Below, in pieces: positions 1 to 8,506 of a stretch of 64,000 bases of DNA. The notes beneath the pieces are model-generated. The model did no database searches. It saw only the letters and a list, made by a program, of their open reading frames with translations, and was not told the origin of the DNA. Position numbers and translations under genes: made by a program. Where the stretch lies: the NCBI RefSeq assembly GCF_003402575.1, contig NZ_BGZJ01000001.1:1856099-1920098 (forward strand), read 5' to 3'. The stretch is from Mesosutterella multiformis. GTDB taxonomy: Bacteria; Pseudomonadota; Gammaproteobacteria; Burkholderiales; Burkholderiaceae_F. Each line of letters begins with the position of its first letter. The first letter of the stretch is position 1.

Positions 1-1194
1 ATCCCAGGGGAGCTGCGTCTCCATGGAGGCGAAAACTGCGTGGACGGTTTGCTTGCCTTCATTCACGCGGTCCGTCGTGTAATCCATGTCGGACGACATG
101 CCGGGGCCGAGGGGCTGCTTCATCACCATGTGAACGCCGGTATCCGCGGAAAGCTTATCCTGCGAGTATTCGTAGCCCGTGATCAGGAAATTGCGCGCTC
201 CGAGCTGCCAATCCATCTGGATCGAGGTGCCGAGGGTCTTCACGCGGTTATCCGCCGTGTTGTCCATCGTCATCCCCTGGCTCACATGGTTCAGCATTTC
301 CTTGTCGTTCTTCTGCCAGTAGCCGTCCCAGCGGACGCGGGAGAGGTACTTCGAGAGGTTCTTCCCTTCAGCGAAAAGCCCCACCTTGTCGCGGCGCCAC
401 TTCGGCACATCAACCGAGAAGGCGTCCGGTGACATTCCGAAAACACCCCCGTGGATTGAGGAGTCAAACGTATCTGCCGTGAGACCCGCGGTCCAGTGAT
501 CAGTGATGTCGTAAGCGAGATAGAGACCGCCCGACTTCGCGCGGAAATTCGTGTTTTCCTGCTTTCCGTAGGGAGTGCGGATATCGCCGTGGCTCTCGTA
601 GCTGCCATTCAGCCGATAGTGGAAACCGTGCGTGGAGCCCGAAATCGTCGCTCCTTCGCTTAAACCGCGGCCAGCGCCGTTGTAACCGATCGACGCCTCG
701 GCTTCAAAGGGCTTATCGCCCCCTTTCTTCGTGATGATATTCACGGCGCCGCCGATCGCGTCAGAGCCGTATAGAACGGAGGCCGGTCCCTTGATCACTT
801 CGATACGCTCGATCTCCGTCGGATCAATGAGGATCGGAGCGCCGGACATCGACTTATGCTCCGAAATCTTCTGACCGTCGATCATCACGAGCGTACGAAA
901 CGCGTCCTCACCTCGGATGCTGAGGCGCTTCAGCCCCTGCGTTCCGTCATTCATGATCTGAACGCCCGGAATGTCTTCCAGGAGCTCGCCCACCGTCCGG
1001 GCCGAGGACCGGCGGATGTCGTCCGACGTGATGACGGAGACGCTCATCGGAACGTCTTCCAATTCCTGCGCGACACGGCTCGCGGTCACAACGACTTCAC
1101 CGGTTTTTTCCGCGGTTTCAGCCGCTCCGGCGGCTGTCGCGAAAGCCGCGGCGGTGAGCGCGGCGATGAGCGTGAGATGATGCTTTCCTTGCAT
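1..1194 (-). CDS. TonB-dependent outer-membrane receptor, N-terminal part (runs off left edge)
   Basis: The minus-strand frame is open from the ATG at 1192-1194 to the window edge (398 codons). It begins with a signal peptide of about 25 residues (basic start, Ala-rich core ending GAA), then a TonB-box-like EVVVTA. A plug domain follows, with VPMSVSVIT, ELLEDIPGVQ, IRG, MIDGQ, IEVIKGPASVLYGSDAIGGAVNI, all typical of TonB-dependent siderophore or haem receptors. The start of the beta-barrel follows. It lies 48 bases downstream of the radical-SAM haem gene in the same orientation and probably shares its Fur-regulated transcript. Haem uptake is therefore the likely role, inferred from context; a siderophore or corrinoid substrate cannot be excluded. 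Confidence 0.9.
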   Translation of the reverse strand, partial: MQGKHHLTLIAALTAAAFATAAGAAETAEKTGEVVVTASRVAQELEDVPMSVSVITSDDIRRSSARTVGELLEDIPGVQIMNDGTQGLKRLSIRGEDAFRTLVMIDGQKISEHKSMSGAPILIDPTEIERIEVIKGPASVLYGSDAIGGAVNIITKKGGDKPFEAEASIGYNGAGRGLSEGATISGSTHGFHYRLNGSYESHGDIRTPYGKQENTNFRAKSGGLYLAYDITDHWTAGLTADTFDSSIHGGVFGMSPDAFSVDVPKWRRDKVGLFAEGKNLSKYLSRVRWDGYWQKNDKEMLNHVSQGMTMDNTADNRVKTLGTSIQMDWQLGARNFLITGYEYSQDKLSADTGVHMVMKQPLGPGMSSDMDYTTDRVNEGKQTVHAVFASMETQLPWD

Positions 1195-1242
1195 TTGTTA
1201 TTAATTCCCTGCTGGAATAGAGATCCCCTTCACGGGGTCCCG

Positions 1243-2610
1243 TCACTTTGAGGCTGAGGCGAGAAGATCCATCAGCGCCTGGGTAAGACGTCCCTGCCAG
1301 AACTGGCCGGAGACGGTTAGCTGGTAACGGCTGCCATCGGGTTCAATCAAACCGGCTTCAAGCCAGTTCTCAATCGCCGGGCGCCAGAGTTCAGAGAAGG
1401 CGATCGGGTAAAGACGCTCGAGCGCCGCCGGGTCAAGGTAATTCAGTTCCGTCTGCTCGTTCAGCGCCCGGGCCTCATTCCAGAAGCGGCCGGGGGCGGT
1501 AATCATGGCAACCGGCTTTTCGCCCGCCGCGACAGACGCCTTCCACTCGTCCACATTCCGGTTCACCATGTAGCCGTAACCCGACACCGTGCCGCCGGCT
1601 CCGGGGCCGAAGGCGAGGCAGTCCGTGCGGCCCTTCGCGAAGTAGTTGTAGAATTTCCGTTCGCGCGTCGCGCGGGCCCAGTGGCTGATCGAGAGACGCT
1701 TCCAGTGAGAGGCCTCCATCGCGCGGATGCTTTCCGCGAACATCAGGCCCCGCATTTCGGAGTCCGGCCCCGCGGGAAGCTTTCCCTTCTCGATATAGCG
1801 GTAGAGGGGAGCGCCCGGGAAGACGCGGAGCTGATAGCAGTCCGCGCCGTCAAGCTCGAGCTCCGCGACCATCCGGAGGTCTTCCTTCCAGGTTTCAAGT
1901 GTCTGATAAGGGAAGCCGTAGATCAGATCCACGACCACCGCGGCCTGGTTGTAGCCCGTCAGGCGCTCAAGCTGCCGCACAAGCTCTTCCTTCGTGGAAC
2001 GGCGGCCGACCGCCTGACGGATCTTCGTGTCAAACGTCTGGACACCGAGCGAAAAGCGGTTCGTCCCGCCCTCCATGCAGGCCTCCATCCGGTCCGGCCC
2101 GAAGTTTGAGAGACGACCTTCAAACGTAATCTCGCAGTCGTTCGCGAGCGGCAGATTCTTCTTCACCGCGCGGATCAGCCGCACGATGTCCGAAGCTTCG
2201 AGCGCGGTCGGCGTGCCGCCGCCGAAATACACCGCTTCAAGCGGCCGTCCAGTCTGAACGTTGCGTTTGTTCCAGAGCTCCAGCTCCCGGATCAGGAGAT
2301 CCGTGAACGCGCGGCTTTCTTCCGCGTTGCGGTAAGGCTTGATATAGAAGAGACAGTAGAGGCATCGGGTCTCGCAGTACGGCACGTTGATATAGGCAAC
2401 CGTCCGGCGGCCCCGGACCGTATCGGCGATTTCTTCAATACGGACCGCGAGCTCCTCATCCGGCACAAGACTCGCGCTCATCCCTGCGTGCGTCATGATC
2501 TTCGGGTCAAACGCGTCGCGGAGCGGATTTCCGGTGACCCGGGCACGCCACGACGCTTCTTCCGGGCTTCCTCCACGCTTCATCACGTGGACCGGCATCT
2601 TCATTTCCAT
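1243..2610 (-). CDS. hutW: Anaerobic haem-degrading radical SAM protein HutW/ChuW
   Basis: This 455-residue protein is of the HemN-like radical SAM class. C79-x3-C83-x2-C86 (PYCETRCLYC) is the 4Fe-4S/SAM motif, followed by YFGGGTPT and a SLGVQTFD stretch of the coproporphyrinogen-oxidase-like family. Its length and its position beside a TonB receptor fit HutW/ChuW, which opens the haem ring with SAM without oxygen and releases iron. AGGA lies 6 bases before the chosen ATG. It is the first gene of a two-gene operon behind a promoter overlapped by a perfect Fur palindrome. No HutX/HutZ gene is visible, though the operon continues past the left edge. An oxygen-independent coproporphyrinogen dehydrogenase is the alternative, less likely given the iron-type control. 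Confidence 0.85.
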   Translation of the reverse strand: MEMKMPVHVMKRGGSPEEASWRARVTGNPLRDAFDPKIMTHAGMSASLVPDEELAVRIEEIADTVRGRRTVAYINVPYCETRCLYCLFYIKPYRNAEESRAFTDLLIRELELWNKRNVQTGRPLEAVYFGGGTPTALEASDIVRLIRAVKKNLPLANDCEITFEGRLSNFGPDRMEACMEGGTNRFSLGVQTFDTKIRQAVGRRSTKEELVRQLERLTGYNQAAVVVDLIYGFPYQTLETWKEDLRMVAELELDGADCYQLRVFPGAPLYRYIEKGKLPAGPDSEMRGLMFAESIRAMEASHWKRLSISHWARATRERKFYNYFAKGRTDCLAFGPGAGGTVSGYGYMVNRNVDEWKASVAAGEKPVAMITAPGRFWNEARALNEQTELNYLDPAALERLYPIAFSELWRPAIENWLEAGLIEPDGSRYQLTVSGQFWQGRLTQALMDLLASASK

Positions 2611-2677
2611 CGTTTTTCCTGTTCAATCAATGATTTGCGACTGGCGGAACGAATCTCACCCCGCCCATGTACCCGTA

Positions 2678-2706
2678 AAGATATACTTCATATCTTTGTT
2701 TGTCAA
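2678..2706 (-). promoter_or_regulatory. Promoter of the hutW operon
   Basis: On the minus strand TTGACA (complement of 2701-2706) is separated by exactly 17 bases from TATCTT (complement of 2678-2683). This is a near-consensus sigma-70 promoter about 70 bases upstream of hutW. Its -35 element overlaps the Fur palindrome. Confidence 0.75.
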
Positions 2707-2735
2707 TGATAATTATTATCATTGTCATTATCATT
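2705..2735. promoter_or_regulatory. Fur box (19-bp perfect palindrome plus overlapping repeat)
   Basis: AATGATAATTATTATCATT at 2705-2723 is a perfect 9-1-9 palindrome close to the classical Fur consensus. Two more repeats of the ATTATCATT type extend to 2735. It overlaps the -35 element of the hutW promoter, so iron-loaded Fur should block transcription of hutW and the TonB receptor. Binding is inferred from sequence match and position. Confidence 0.85.
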
Positions 2736-2793
2736 AACTTTGTAAGAGACGATGCCAGACGCTGTTTTTCCCCGGAATCCGGCTGTTCCGGCT

Positions 2794-2822
2794 CAAAAAA
2801 AGCCCCGCAGGACTGCGGGGCT
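2794..2822 (-). terminator. Rho-independent terminator of mdaB
   Basis: A ten-base-pair stem (AGCCCCGCAG/CTGCGGGGCT, loop of two) lies just beyond the mdaB stop. On the minus strand it is followed by seven T residues. Confidence 0.85.
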
Positions 2823-2873
2823 TCAGGGTTTTTAAGAGACCGGTTTCAGGATGAAACGATTCTCACGCGGTTA

Positions 2874-3452
2874 TCAGGCGCGGCCGAATACCTTTTCGAG
2901 ATGCGCTTTCAGGCGCTCGATATCGGACTCGAGCGTCGGATTCTTGATCACGTCATTGCACATGAAGGACGGAAGCGGCTTGAGACCGATAAACTGGTTC
3001 GCCTTATGGAGACCGAAGAACGTGGCGTCGATTCCCTTCCCTTCGAAGAACTCATCCGGGGCGAGGAAAGCGTTCAGCGGCGCGTTCCAGGTGGAGCTGA
3101 TCATGTAGCGGCCCTTCAGCTTGCCGCCGGTTCCGTAATTGACGGCCGGATTCTCATGGTGACGGCCGTCGCCCGTGATCATCGCGGGGCCCCCAAACAC
3201 ATCGTCTTCGTATGATTTCAGAGCAGCCGGGGCTTCCATCCACCAGGCAGGCGTCTGATAAATCACCGCGTCGAGCCACAGGTACTTCGCCACCTCATCC
3301 TCGGTTTTCCAGCCGTCCGCGAGCCGCGTCACCTGCACTTCGTGCCCGAGGCTTTCAAGCGTCGCCTTCTCGATTTCAGTGAGGCGATGATTAAGCGCAC
3401 CGCCATTTCCACCCTTAAACGGCATGCCGGCGTCGACAATCAGAATCTTCAT
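2874..3452 (-). CDS. mdaB: NAD(P)H:quinone oxidoreductase, MdaB family
   Basis: 192 residues, the usual length of MdaB/NAD(P)H dehydrogenase (quinone). The flavodoxin-like fold begins MKILIVDAG and continues through GGNGGALN (FAD phosphate loop region), DAVIYQTPAWWMEAP, GGKLKGRYMIS and a TWNAP stretch characteristic of MdaB. It is predicted to be a cytosolic FAD enzyme that reduces quinones by two electrons, limiting redox cycling. AAGGA precedes the ATG by about 9 bases. It is transcribed alone and divergently from the alpha/beta hydrolase at 3771. Confidence 0.85.
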   Translation of the reverse strand: MKILIVDAGMPFKGGNGGALNHRLTEIEKATLESLGHEVQVTRLADGWKTEDEVAKYLWLDAVIYQTPAWWMEAPAALKSYEDDVFGGPAMITGDGRHHENPAVNYGTGGKLKGRYMISSTWNAPLNAFLAPDEFFEGKGIDATFFGLHKANQFIGLKPLPSFMCNDVIKNPTLESDIERLKAHLEKVFGRA

Positions 3453-3770
3453 TTTGTTTTATTCCTTCGTTGCTGAGAAAGGAACCGGTTTTATAGGTTC
3501 CCGCGAATATATTTCGTCACGAATTCTACTTTCGCACTCAGGAAGCGTGAGGCTTTAAGGTCTGAAACGCCCGCGTTTTGTCTCCAAATGCAGAAATGCC
3601 GCCCCGACTGTCAAAAGGCGGACTTTTTCCTCCTCCGCTGGATGTATAGATATCGATGAAAGCTATAACCAGATATGAAAACAAAATATTGGAAATAACC
3701 AGAGCGTTTTCATAAACTTGAATCACAGGGGCAATAGCCCTCAGATTATTAAAAGAACAGAGGAACCTTT
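3453..3770. other. Divergent intergenic region between mdaB and the hydrolase
   Basis: No convincing coding potential. It should hold both promoters, but I see no strong consensus elements or clear operator. The part next to the hydrolase is AT-rich. Confidence 0.5.
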
Positions 3771-4919
3771 ATGAACAAGCGTAATTTTCTGAAGTGCGCG
3801 GCGCTCGCCGCCGCTCCCCTCGGACTCCCGGCCGCCGCGAGTGCTGCCGGCTCCTCGGCCGCGGTGCCGTCTGACACACCGGCGCTCTCGTCCGGCTGGG
3901 ACAAGGTCTTTCCGAAGAACCCCAATGTGGACCATAGGAAGATCACCTTTAAGAATCGCTATGGCTTCACGCTCGCGGGAGACCTCTACACCCCGAAAGG
4001 CGTGAAAGCGGGAGTTGAGCTCCCCGCGATCGCGGTTTCGGGGCCGTTCGGCGCCGTAAAGGAACAGAGTTCCGGGCTCTACGCGCAGGAAATGGCGTCG
4101 CGCGGTTTTGTCACGCTCGCCTTTGATCCCTCCTGGACCGGCGAAAGCAGCGGCCTCCCCCGCAATATGGCGTCTCCTGACGTGAATACCGAAGACTTCA
4201 GCGCCGCGGTTGACGCGCTCGGTATCCTCCCGATCGTCGATCAGAAACGGATCGGCATTATCGGGATCTGCGGATTCGGCGGCTTCGCGCTGAACGCCGC
4301 CGCGATGGATACGCGCGTACGCGCGGTCGCTTCTGTTGTGATGTACGACATGAGCCGCGCGATGGGCTGGGGGGTCGGCGCGGGGCGCGACCGCTACACC
4401 GAAGCGGACCGCCGCGCCGTGAAGGCGTTCCTGAACGAAAAGCGCTGGGAGGACGCCGCGAAGGGCTCGATTCCGCCCGGCGGCCACGATCTCCCGGTGG
4501 ATAAAGCGGGTCACGTTACGCAGGGCGACCGGATCCTTCCTGAAACGCTCCCGGAAAATCCGGATCCGGTTCTGAAAGAGTTCTTTGATTACTACCGGGT
4601 GAAGCGCGGTTTCCATCCCCGGTCCGTCAATTCGACGAGCGCCTGGTGCCGTACGATGCCGCTCTCCTTCATGAATATGCCGCTTCTCACCTATATCAAG
4701 GAGATTTCGCCCCGCCCTGTTCTGATCATCACAGGCGAAAAGGCTCACTCCCGGTACTTCGCAGAAACGGCCTTCCGGAACGCCGCTGAGCCGAAGGAAC
4801 TCGTGATCATTCCGGGCGCGAACCACGTGGATCTCTACGATCGGAAGGAACTCATTCCGTTCGCGAAGCTCGAAAGCTTCTTCACGAAGAACCTCGCGCC
4901 TTCCGCCGCTTCACGGTAG
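3771..4919 (+). CDS. Exported alpha/beta hydrolase (dienelactone-hydrolase-like)
   Basis: 382 residues with an N-terminal export signal (NKRNFLKCA then an Ala/Leu core, cleavage near residue 26). The signal has KR rather than RR, so Sec or a weak Tat route is possible. The nucleophile elbow GICGFGG carries Cys at about residue 167 instead of Ser, as in dienelactone hydrolases and YcjY-type proteins. A late GANHVDLYD supplies the probable catalytic His, and LIITGEKAHSRYFAE resembles the acid-bearing strand region. Substrate unknown. RBS GAGG lies about 6 bases before the ATG. A small ORF follows after 60 bases, probably on the same transcript. Confidence 0.8.
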   Translation: MNKRNFLKCAALAAAPLGLPAAASAAGSSAAVPSDTPALSSGWDKVFPKNPNVDHRKITFKNRYGFTLAGDLYTPKGVKAGVELPAIAVSGPFGAVKEQSSGLYAQEMASRGFVTLAFDPSWTGESSGLPRNMASPDVNTEDFSAAVDALGILPIVDQKRIGIIGICGFGGFALNAAAMDTRVRAVASVVMYDMSRAMGWGVGAGRDRYTEADRRAVKAFLNEKRWEDAAKGSIPPGGHDLPVDKAGHVTQGDRILPETLPENPDPVLKEFFDYYRVKRGFHPRSVNSTSAWCRTMPLSFMNMPLLTYIKEISPRPVLIITGEKAHSRYFAETAFRNAAEPKELVIIPGANHVDLYDRKELIPFAKLESFFTKNLAPSAASR

Positions 4920-4979
4920 ACTTTGGATGGATAGCGGCGATGCAGGTTCGCCGCTCAGGATGAAAATGGAGGCAGCAGG

Positions 4980-5213
4980 ATGGCTGACTTTAGAGATCGA
5001 AGCGCCATGCTTCTCGAAGAGCTTCTCGACTCGGGTTTCCGGGTGGAAGATGCCGAGCGGCTCCGTGACCTTCTGACGGTCGGCTGCCGCAATTCCGCGA
5101 TTGAGGAGCTGAAGGAGAAACGTGAGTCGCTCCTTCGATCGCTTCACGAGAAGGAATCGTCGATCGACTGCATCGACTCCGTCCTCTATAAGATCCGCCG
5201 GGGTGAGCTCTGA
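4980..5213 (+). CDS. Small hypothetical protein (77 aa)
   Basis: A short, charged and largely helical protein. Its second half (IEELKEKRESLLRSLHEKESSIDCIDSVLYKI) looks like a coiled coil. No membrane segment or known motif is recognised. AGGCAGCAGG sits just upstream of the ATG, and a strong terminator follows 30 bases after the stop. It may be co-transcribed with the exported hydrolase. Function unknown. Confidence 0.65.
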   Translation: MADFRDRSAMLLEELLDSGFRVEDAERLRDLLTVGCRNSAIEELKEKRESLLRSLHEKESSIDCIDSVLYKIRRGEL

Positions 5214-5242
5214 GAAGAACCCCGCGGCCGCTTGAAAAAAGC

Positions 5243-5270
5243 AAAGCCCCGTTCTGAAACGGGGCTTTCT
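5243..5270. terminator. Bidirectional terminator
   Basis: Stem AAAGCCCCGTT/AACGGGGCTTT with a four-base loop between the convergent small gene (ends 5213) and the LysR gene (ends 5272). A-rich DNA on the left and T-rich on the right allow use in both directions. Confidence 0.8.
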
Positions 5271-5271
5271 G

Positions 5272-6231
5272 TTATCTCGCCGGACGGGCGCCAGGCCGCT
5301 CCGGATCCTCTTTCAGGGCTTCCGCAGCCGCGTCTCTCGCCGCCGCTTCAAACTCGCGCTCCAGATCCGCTTTCAGCACTTCGAGCAGCCGGGTCGCCGC
5401 GGGCGTAAACACCTGATACTTCCGCCAGATGATCTTCATACCGCTTGTCTTCGCCGGCACGATCGGCCGGAAGCAGAGGTCTGAGGCCGGGCAGGTATCA
5501 ATCAGGTGATCAAACACCACGGCGTACCCAAGCCCCTCACGCACCATGATGCCGGCGTTATAGGCGAGGTTGAAGGTCGCGACAATATTCAGGCGATCCG
5601 CGGTGTCTCCGAGCCACCGTCTGAGATCCTGCTGCAGACCCTGACGGGAGCAGATCAGCGGGTGAAACGGCAGATCCTCCACCGGCACCGCTTTCCGGAT
5701 CGCGAGCGGCGCGTCACGCCGCATTACAAGGCCCCAGCGGTCCTGCCCGGGAAGGTCAAGGTAGTTGTACTTCGAGAGATCGGCGTCATTCACAATGATC
5801 GCGAAGTCGAGGAGCCCTTTATCGAGCTTTGCCGTGATGTCATCGGCATCCCCGCTCACAAAGTCCGGACGGATTCCGGGATACCGCTCATGAAGCCGCT
5901 TCACCGTGCGGGCGAAATACTTGATCGAGTCGGACTCCGCCGCCCCGATCGAGACGCTGCCGGAATCGAGGTCATTCAGGGCCCGGAACTCCTCCTCAGT
6001 CTTATCGACGAGCGCCAGGATATCCTCGGCCCGCTTTCTGAGAAGCATGCCGGCGTCGGTGAGCCTGATACTGTAATTCGTTCTCTCGTACAGCTTCCGC
6101 CCGAGCTCTTCCTCGAGGTCCTTCAGCTGTTTGGAAAGCGTCGGCTGGGTCACAAACAGCCGCTCAGCCGCCCGCGTCATATTGCCTTCGCGGGCCATTG
6201 TCACGAAGTAGCGAAGCACCCTGATTTCCAT
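5272..6231 (-). CDS. LysR-family transcriptional regulator
   Basis: 319 residues, the normal LysR length. It starts MEIRVLRYFVTMAREGNMTRAAERLFVTQPTLSKQLKDLEEELG, a textbook LysR winged helix-turn-helix, and continues with a two-lobed effector-binding domain (FDFAIIVND, DLPFHPLICSR). AGGAGG lies 6 bases before the ATG. It faces a long AT-rich non-coding region upstream. No adjacent divergent target is obvious, so its regulon is unknown; the hydrolase/MdaB group or the gene at 7020 are possible. Confidence 0.9.
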   Translation of the reverse strand: MEIRVLRYFVTMAREGNMTRAAERLFVTQPTLSKQLKDLEEELGRKLYERTNYSIRLTDAGMLLRKRAEDILALVDKTEEEFRALNDLDSGSVSIGAAESDSIKYFARTVKRLHERYPGIRPDFVSGDADDITAKLDKGLLDFAIIVNDADLSKYNYLDLPGQDRWGLVMRRDAPLAIRKAVPVEDLPFHPLICSRQGLQQDLRRWLGDTADRLNIVATFNLAYNAGIMVREGLGYAVVFDHLIDTCPASDLCFRPIVPAKTSGMKIIWRKYQVFTPAATRLLEVLKADLEREFEAAARDAAAEALKEDPERPGARPAR

Positions 6232-7019
6232 TGCGGCCTCCTGTGGACCGTGATGCCGTTTGTCTCACGGCATCCCCTTGAAAAAATTATAAACCTGTCA
6301 GGGTCTTGCCATAGACCACGCTTATGACTGAGCACAGTTATTGAGGATGTTCAAAACTGTTTCCCGCCATTAATTGACAACTTTTAAACCAAGTTTAATT
6401 TAGTTAACTTTTTAAGGCGAGGCTCTGCTTTTTCGTTGATCGATCAACCAAAACTAAACTTTTATTTAAAACAAAATCAGCAGGATAAGATTAATTAGCC
6501 GAATAAATGGAACACGGAGGTGATCAAGCAGGGGACCCCCGGCGGCTTCTCATCCGACGCGCATTCAAGTGCTCTGAAAATCAGTTTCACGGCATTAAAA
6601 ATCAGGTTTTTGCTTAAACGATATATATGTGACCCTTCTTATGCGTCACAAAAACCGATAAAAATGCCTTATTTTCAGCTATGTTGGCTATGACGCCAAT
6701 ATTTTTCAATTACAAAATCGAAAATATCCGGAATCCCGGTTTTACAAACCGATATTTGTAATACCAAATTATTCCAGTCAATAGCTAAAAGCCATAACTT
6801 CCAATTAATTATTACTTATTGGAATAGCGAAATCCAGCTTCCCCCGGATTTCTGCTAAATCGTCTCATTTAAGGCCTCGCAAAGCCTTCCGGACAAAAAA
6901 ATAACCCGCTTTCACACCGGATTTGACCCGGAAGATGATAATTCCATTTAACCGGGCTGAAAAGTGGTTGTCAGTAATTTACCAGAGTCAATGGCCCGGA
7001 TAAAGAGGAGGCAGGTGTC
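6232..7019. other. 788-bp AT-rich non-coding region
   Basis: No ORF here has a family match or a good RBS on either strand. It is much more AT-rich than its flanks and includes several short inverted repeats. It should contain the promoter of the LysR gene at the left and of the cyclophilin-like gene at the right. I see no tRNA, CRISPR or phage remnant in it. Confidence 0.5.
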
Positions 7020-7367
7020 ATGACAGATTTCATCCGGTTTACGGCTGGCGGCAGAACCTTCAAGGTGGAGCTAGCGGATACGCCGGCCGCGCGGGCTTTC
7101 AGGAAAGTGCTTCCGGCGAAGCTCCCGATGCTCGAACTGAACGGGAACGAAAAGTACTTCCACTTCAGGGACCGTACGTTCCCGGCAGCGCCCGCGGTGC
7201 ACGCCAAAGCGGGAGACGTGATGCTGTATCAGGATGACTACGTTGTGATCTTCTATATGACGCCTGAAAACTCCCCCTACACCTACACCCGGATCGGCCG
7301 TGTTACGGACACAAAGGATCTGATCCGCGCGCTGGGAAGCGGGAATGTCGATGTGTCGTGGGAGTAG
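7020..7367 (+). CDS. Cyclophilin-like fold protein
   Basis: 115 residues. The sequence FTAGGRTFKVELADTPAARAFRKVLPAKLPMLELNGNEKYFHF, followed by AGDVMLYQDDYVVIFY, matches the cyclophilin-like beta-barrel family (Cyclophil_like, also called DUF3830-like). It has no signal peptide. Members lack the peptidyl-prolyl isomerase active site and their role is not established. A strong RBS (GAGGAGG) lies about 9 bases before the ATG. Monocistronic, ending in a terminator. Confidence 0.75.
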   Translation: MTDFIRFTAGGRTFKVELADTPAARAFRKVLPAKLPMLELNGNEKYFHFRDRTFPAAPAVHAKAGDVMLYQDDYVVIFYMTPENSPYTYTRIGRVTDTKDLIRALGSGNVDVSWE

Positions 7368-7432
7368 CCGCGGTTTATTAAGCCAGAAATGTGTACTGAA
7401 TTCACCTTTTTCTGATTAAACATCACAAGAGA

Positions 7433-7472
7433 AAACCGTGCATTCCTTTGAAAGAACGCACGGTTTCTTTTT
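7433..7472. terminator. Terminator between convergent genes
   Basis: Nine-base-pair stem AAACCGTGC/GCACGGTTT with CTTTTTG to the right. It serves the cyclophilin-like gene and possibly the opposing proline-rich gene. Confidence 0.75.
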
Positions 7473-7496
7473 GAACTGAAATTCAGGCGCGGTTTA

Positions 7497-8066
7497 TTAC
7501 CGGGCGGGTCCCCAGGCTCCGGGGCCTGGAGCCGGACGGGATGCCTGACGGGGTCCAGGCGGCGGAGGCGCGAACCGGGGATCCGGCGCGGGCTTCGGAG
7601 GACGGGGCGGATGACCGAATTCCATCCGCTCAAACGTCTGCCGCTGCGGCTGATCGAAATGAGACACCATGCGGCGGCGGGTAAGCGCCACGCGGTCAAG
7701 GTCGGTCGCAAGAACCTGCGCGAAATGCGCCTGCTCGTCCGCGAGCGCCTGATGATCCGGCGCGTTTCTCACACGGCGCCAATGCTCATGGCGGTCAACC
7801 GCGAGCTGCCGCTGCGCGGCGATCCAGGAGTCGAACGTCGGCTTCTGATACGGACGGATCCGGAGCGCCTCAGCAATATGACGCCCCATCCAGTCCACCT
7901 GTTCAGGGGTCGCGTTGCCCCAGCCCGGCATCGCCGGAGCGGGAGCCGGTCCCGTCCCGGGCTGTCCGGGAGGCGGAGGGGGCGGCGGGGCCATCCCCGG
8001 TCCCTGCTGCGCGATCGCGGCAAGCGGCAGCGCCGCAAGCCCTAAAAGCATCAGTCTGCGTTTCAT
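7497..8066 (-). CDS. Exported proline-rich protein, Spy/CpxP-like (LTXXQ type)
   Basis: The ATG at 8064-8066 is preferred over longer forms because TAGGA lies 8 bases upstream and a classic signal peptide follows (MKRRLMLLGLAALPL, cleaved after AIA). The mature 170-residue protein has Pro/Gly-rich linkers at both ends (PPPPPPPGQPG; PPPPGPRQ) around a helical core: ATPEQVDWMGRHIAEAL, HEHWRRVRNAPDHQALADEQAHF, RRMVSHFDQPQRQTFERM. This arrangement recalls periplasmic Spy/CpxP-type LTXXQ proteins that bind unfolded protein. Assignment to that family is an inference. Opposite strand to the gene at 7020. Confidence 0.7.
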   Translation of the reverse strand: MKRRLMLLGLAALPLAAIAQQGPGMAPPPPPPPGQPGTGPAPAPAMPGWGNATPEQVDWMGRHIAEALRIRPYQKPTFDSWIAAQRQLAVDRHEHWRRVRNAPDHQALADEQAHFAQVLATDLDRVALTRRRMVSHFDQPQRQTFERMEFGHPPRPPKPAPDPRFAPPPPGPRQASRPAPGPGAWGPAR

Positions 8067-8164
8067 ATCGTTCGTCCTACCTGCTTTTCTGCAGGAATTG
8101 GATGAGGATCCGGTGCCCCGAGAGAATGACGGGGAGATCCTCATCTCGTGCTTTCGAGCGAACC

Positions 8165-8506
8165 TCAGTGGCAGCCGCAGGCGTGGAACGCGTCCGGATT
8201 ATTCACGAGTTTCCCCGTGAGGAATCCGCGGACCGCCTCGTCAGCGTTTCCGGAAGCGCCCGCGATGAGATTCAGATTCATCGACTCAAGAGCGCTCACC
8301 GCGCCGAAACCAATTCCGCCGCAGATCACGGTTCCCACGTTGAGGTCCGCGAGGAGCCCTGCCATGGCAGCGTGTCCGGATCCCGTGGCCGGCACTTCCT
8401 GCACCTGAATCACTTTGCTGTTCTCCACGTCATAGACGCGGAAAGCCGGAGCGTGACCGAAGTGCTGGTAGATTTCGCCGTTTTCAACCGGAATTGCAAT
8501 ACGCAT
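8165..8506 (-). CDS. NifX/NifB-type Fe-Mo cofactor-binding domain protein
   Basis: 113 residues. MRIAIPVENGEIYQHFGHAPAF, GTVICGGIGFGAVSALESM and a C-terminal Cys-His tail (HACGCH) are characteristic of the dinitrogenase iron-molybdenum cofactor biosynthesis domain. In non-diazotrophs these small cytosolic proteins occur widely and probably carry metal clusters; no other nif gene is here. RBS AAGGAG lies 7 bases before the ATG. It sits just upstream of the proline-rich gene on the same strand (about 98 bases apart); co-transcription is possible. Confidence 0.85.
   Translation of the reverse strand: MRIAIPVENGEIYQHFGHAPAFRVYDVENSKVIQVQEVPATGSGHAAMAGLLADLNVGTVICGGIGFGAVSALESMNLNLIAGASGNADEAVRGFLTGKLVNNPDAFHACGCH

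Noticed and set aside
3538..3726. 62-codon minus-strand ORF in the mdaB-hydrolase gap
   Set aside because: No RBS and no recognisable domain; an AT-rich promoter region explains the open frame.
6628..6650. CRP-like TGTGA...TCACA site
   Set aside because: The half-sites are 13 bases apart, while CRP needs 6, and no gene start is suitably placed.
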